NCBI GenBank assembly: GCA_050743625.1
Contig: JBOGED010000093.1
Coordinates: 1-5,682, forward strand
DNA length: 5,682 nucleotides
Reading direction: 5' to 3'
DNA from: JBOGED01 sp050743625
GTDB taxonomy: Bacteria; Actinomycetota; Nitriliruptoria; Euzebyales; Egibacteraceae
The position numbers and the translations under genes were made by a program. Of the stretch, positions 4,877 through 5,682 are shown piece after piece. The first letter of the stretch is position 1; the number at the start of each line of letters is the position of its first letter. The notes beneath the pieces were generated by a model. It was not told where the DNA came from, ran no database searches, and saw only the letters and a program-made list of their open reading frames with translations.

Positions 4877-5682
4877 CGGGTGACCTGTACCGCGGTCAGG
4901 TCCATGTCGTACTCGGTGACGGGCACGTCGAAGCCCGACACGGCCGGCCCGACCGCCCAGAACCGGGGTGGGTGCACGATGGGCACGAACGCGGCGCCCG
5001 CTCGCTTTCGTCCGTGGCGAAGACCGCGGCGTCGACGAGCGTATCGAGCTGGGGGCTGACCCACAGCGGGACGCCACCGGCGCCGGTAGTAAGGAAGCTG
5101 GTGGCGGTGGCGGCCGGGTCGTACGGCGCGCCGAACGTCTCCAGGAAGCTCAGGTCCCAGTTGCCGGCCTGCTGCTCGTCGAGGTAGACGGCGCTGTCCA
5201 CATCCTTGATCGTCACGCGGATCCCGACCTCACCCAGCTCGCTGGCGATCGCCTCGGCGGCCGTTTGAGAGCCCGTCGGGCCGTGGGCGGGAGAGGGCGA
5301 GACGAGCAGGTCGAGCTCGAGTGGCTCGCCGTCCTTGGCTCGGCTGTCGCCGGAGACGACCCAGCCGGCGCCGTCCAACGCGGCACGGGTGGCTCCGCGG
5401 TCGAAGTCCGCCGCGATCGCCTCGCCCGCGTCAGGGACCGACGGCGGGAACATCGTGCCGGCCGGCTGACCGAAGCCGGGGTAGAGGACGCTGGTCAGCG
5501 ACTCGCGGTCGATCGCTTGGGTTACGGCGACCCGCACTTGCGCGGTCGCCCAGAGGGCCGTCCGGGTTGAACGCGAGCATCACCGTGTCGTCCGGGTCGC
5601 CGGCGAGCAGCTCGACGCCCTCGGCGGATTCGAGGTCGCGCGCCTCGATCGGAAGGATCGGCGCCATGTTCTGCCCACCGAT
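4873..5682 (-). pseudogene. NikA-like (family 5, nickel/peptide) ABC substrate-binding protein, 5' end outside the window, frame broken
   Basis: The gene enters from the right edge already open and ends at TGA 4875-4873, so only the C-terminal half is visible. It matches the nickel/peptide binding-protein family (SBP_bac_5) and recalls E. coli NikA block by block: a TVMLAFN strand, VRVAVTQAIDRESL, a long middle with GEPLELDLLVSPSP and ASELGEVGIRVTI, then GAPYDP and an LDTLVDAAVFATDESER helix. Two lesions are seen. Near 5541-5547 the frame changes between PDGPLGD and AQVRVAV, best explained by one extra C. Near 4993-5003 the frame changes again, and about 14 residues that NikA has here (the LYRDILTRLHDEA region) are missing, so a deletion of roughly 40 bases is inferred. 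The tail AAFVPIVHPPRFWAVGP to EYDMDLTAVQVTR is in the second frame. Ligand specificity (nickel, chelate or peptide) cannot be fixed. The neighbouring FecB-type gene favours a metal complex. Confidence 0.8.

Overview
The window is GC-rich throughout, has actinobacterial codon habits and an actinobacterial gene mix, and most probably comes from the chromosome of a high-GC actinomycete (inference from composition and protein families; genus not resolvable). It reads as an accessory region that is decaying or rearranged. Only two of the six genes look undamaged over the part visible here: a YCII-like gene cut by the window edge and a small membrane protein.

Layout from left to right. (1) 1-85, minus strand: the first codons of a YCII/DGPF-domain protein, with a clear Shine-Dalgarno. 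(2) 86-223: a spacer with two strong inverted repeats. (3) 224-2173, minus: a tetracycline-resistance ribosomal protection protein (TetM/OtrA type EF-G paralogue). It is uninterrupted for 649 codons but lacks the N-terminal segment with the P-loop (G1 motif), which is not found in any frame upstream. (4) 2174-2345: a spacer with a GC hairpin and a -10-like hexamer. (5) 2346-about 3266, minus: an alpha/beta hydrolase of the fluoroacetate-dehalogenase-like group. It looks open, but about 64 central residues are read out of frame. A one-base loss near 2916-2922 is compensated by a 16-bp tandem duplication at 2707-2745. (6) 3279-3427: a divergent intergenic region with overlapping palindromes. (7) 3428-3904, plus: an intact four-helix membrane protein of the DUF2269 type. 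(8) 3905-3925: a hairpin between convergent genes. (9) 3929-4876, minus: a FecB-type (iron-siderophore/cobalamin class) ABC substrate-binding protein broken by four frameshifts. (10) 4873-5682, minus, running off the window: a NikA-like family 5 ABC substrate-binding protein with one frameshift and a small internal deletion. Its stop overlaps the start of the FecB-type gene (ATGA).

The two binding proteins form one translationally coupled unit and point to a former metal or metal-chelate uptake operon whose permease and ATPase genes would lie outside the window. The hydrolase, the ribosomal protection protein and the YCII gene are collinear on the minus strand, but the hairpins between them suggest separate transcripts. 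The main open question is whether the concentrated indels are real pseudogenisation or errors in the source assembly. The uninterrupted 649-codon gene argues against a uniformly high error rate, but several lesions look like loss of one G from a GG pair, which is also a common sequencing error. I see no RNA gene, CRISPR array, insertion sequence or integration site.
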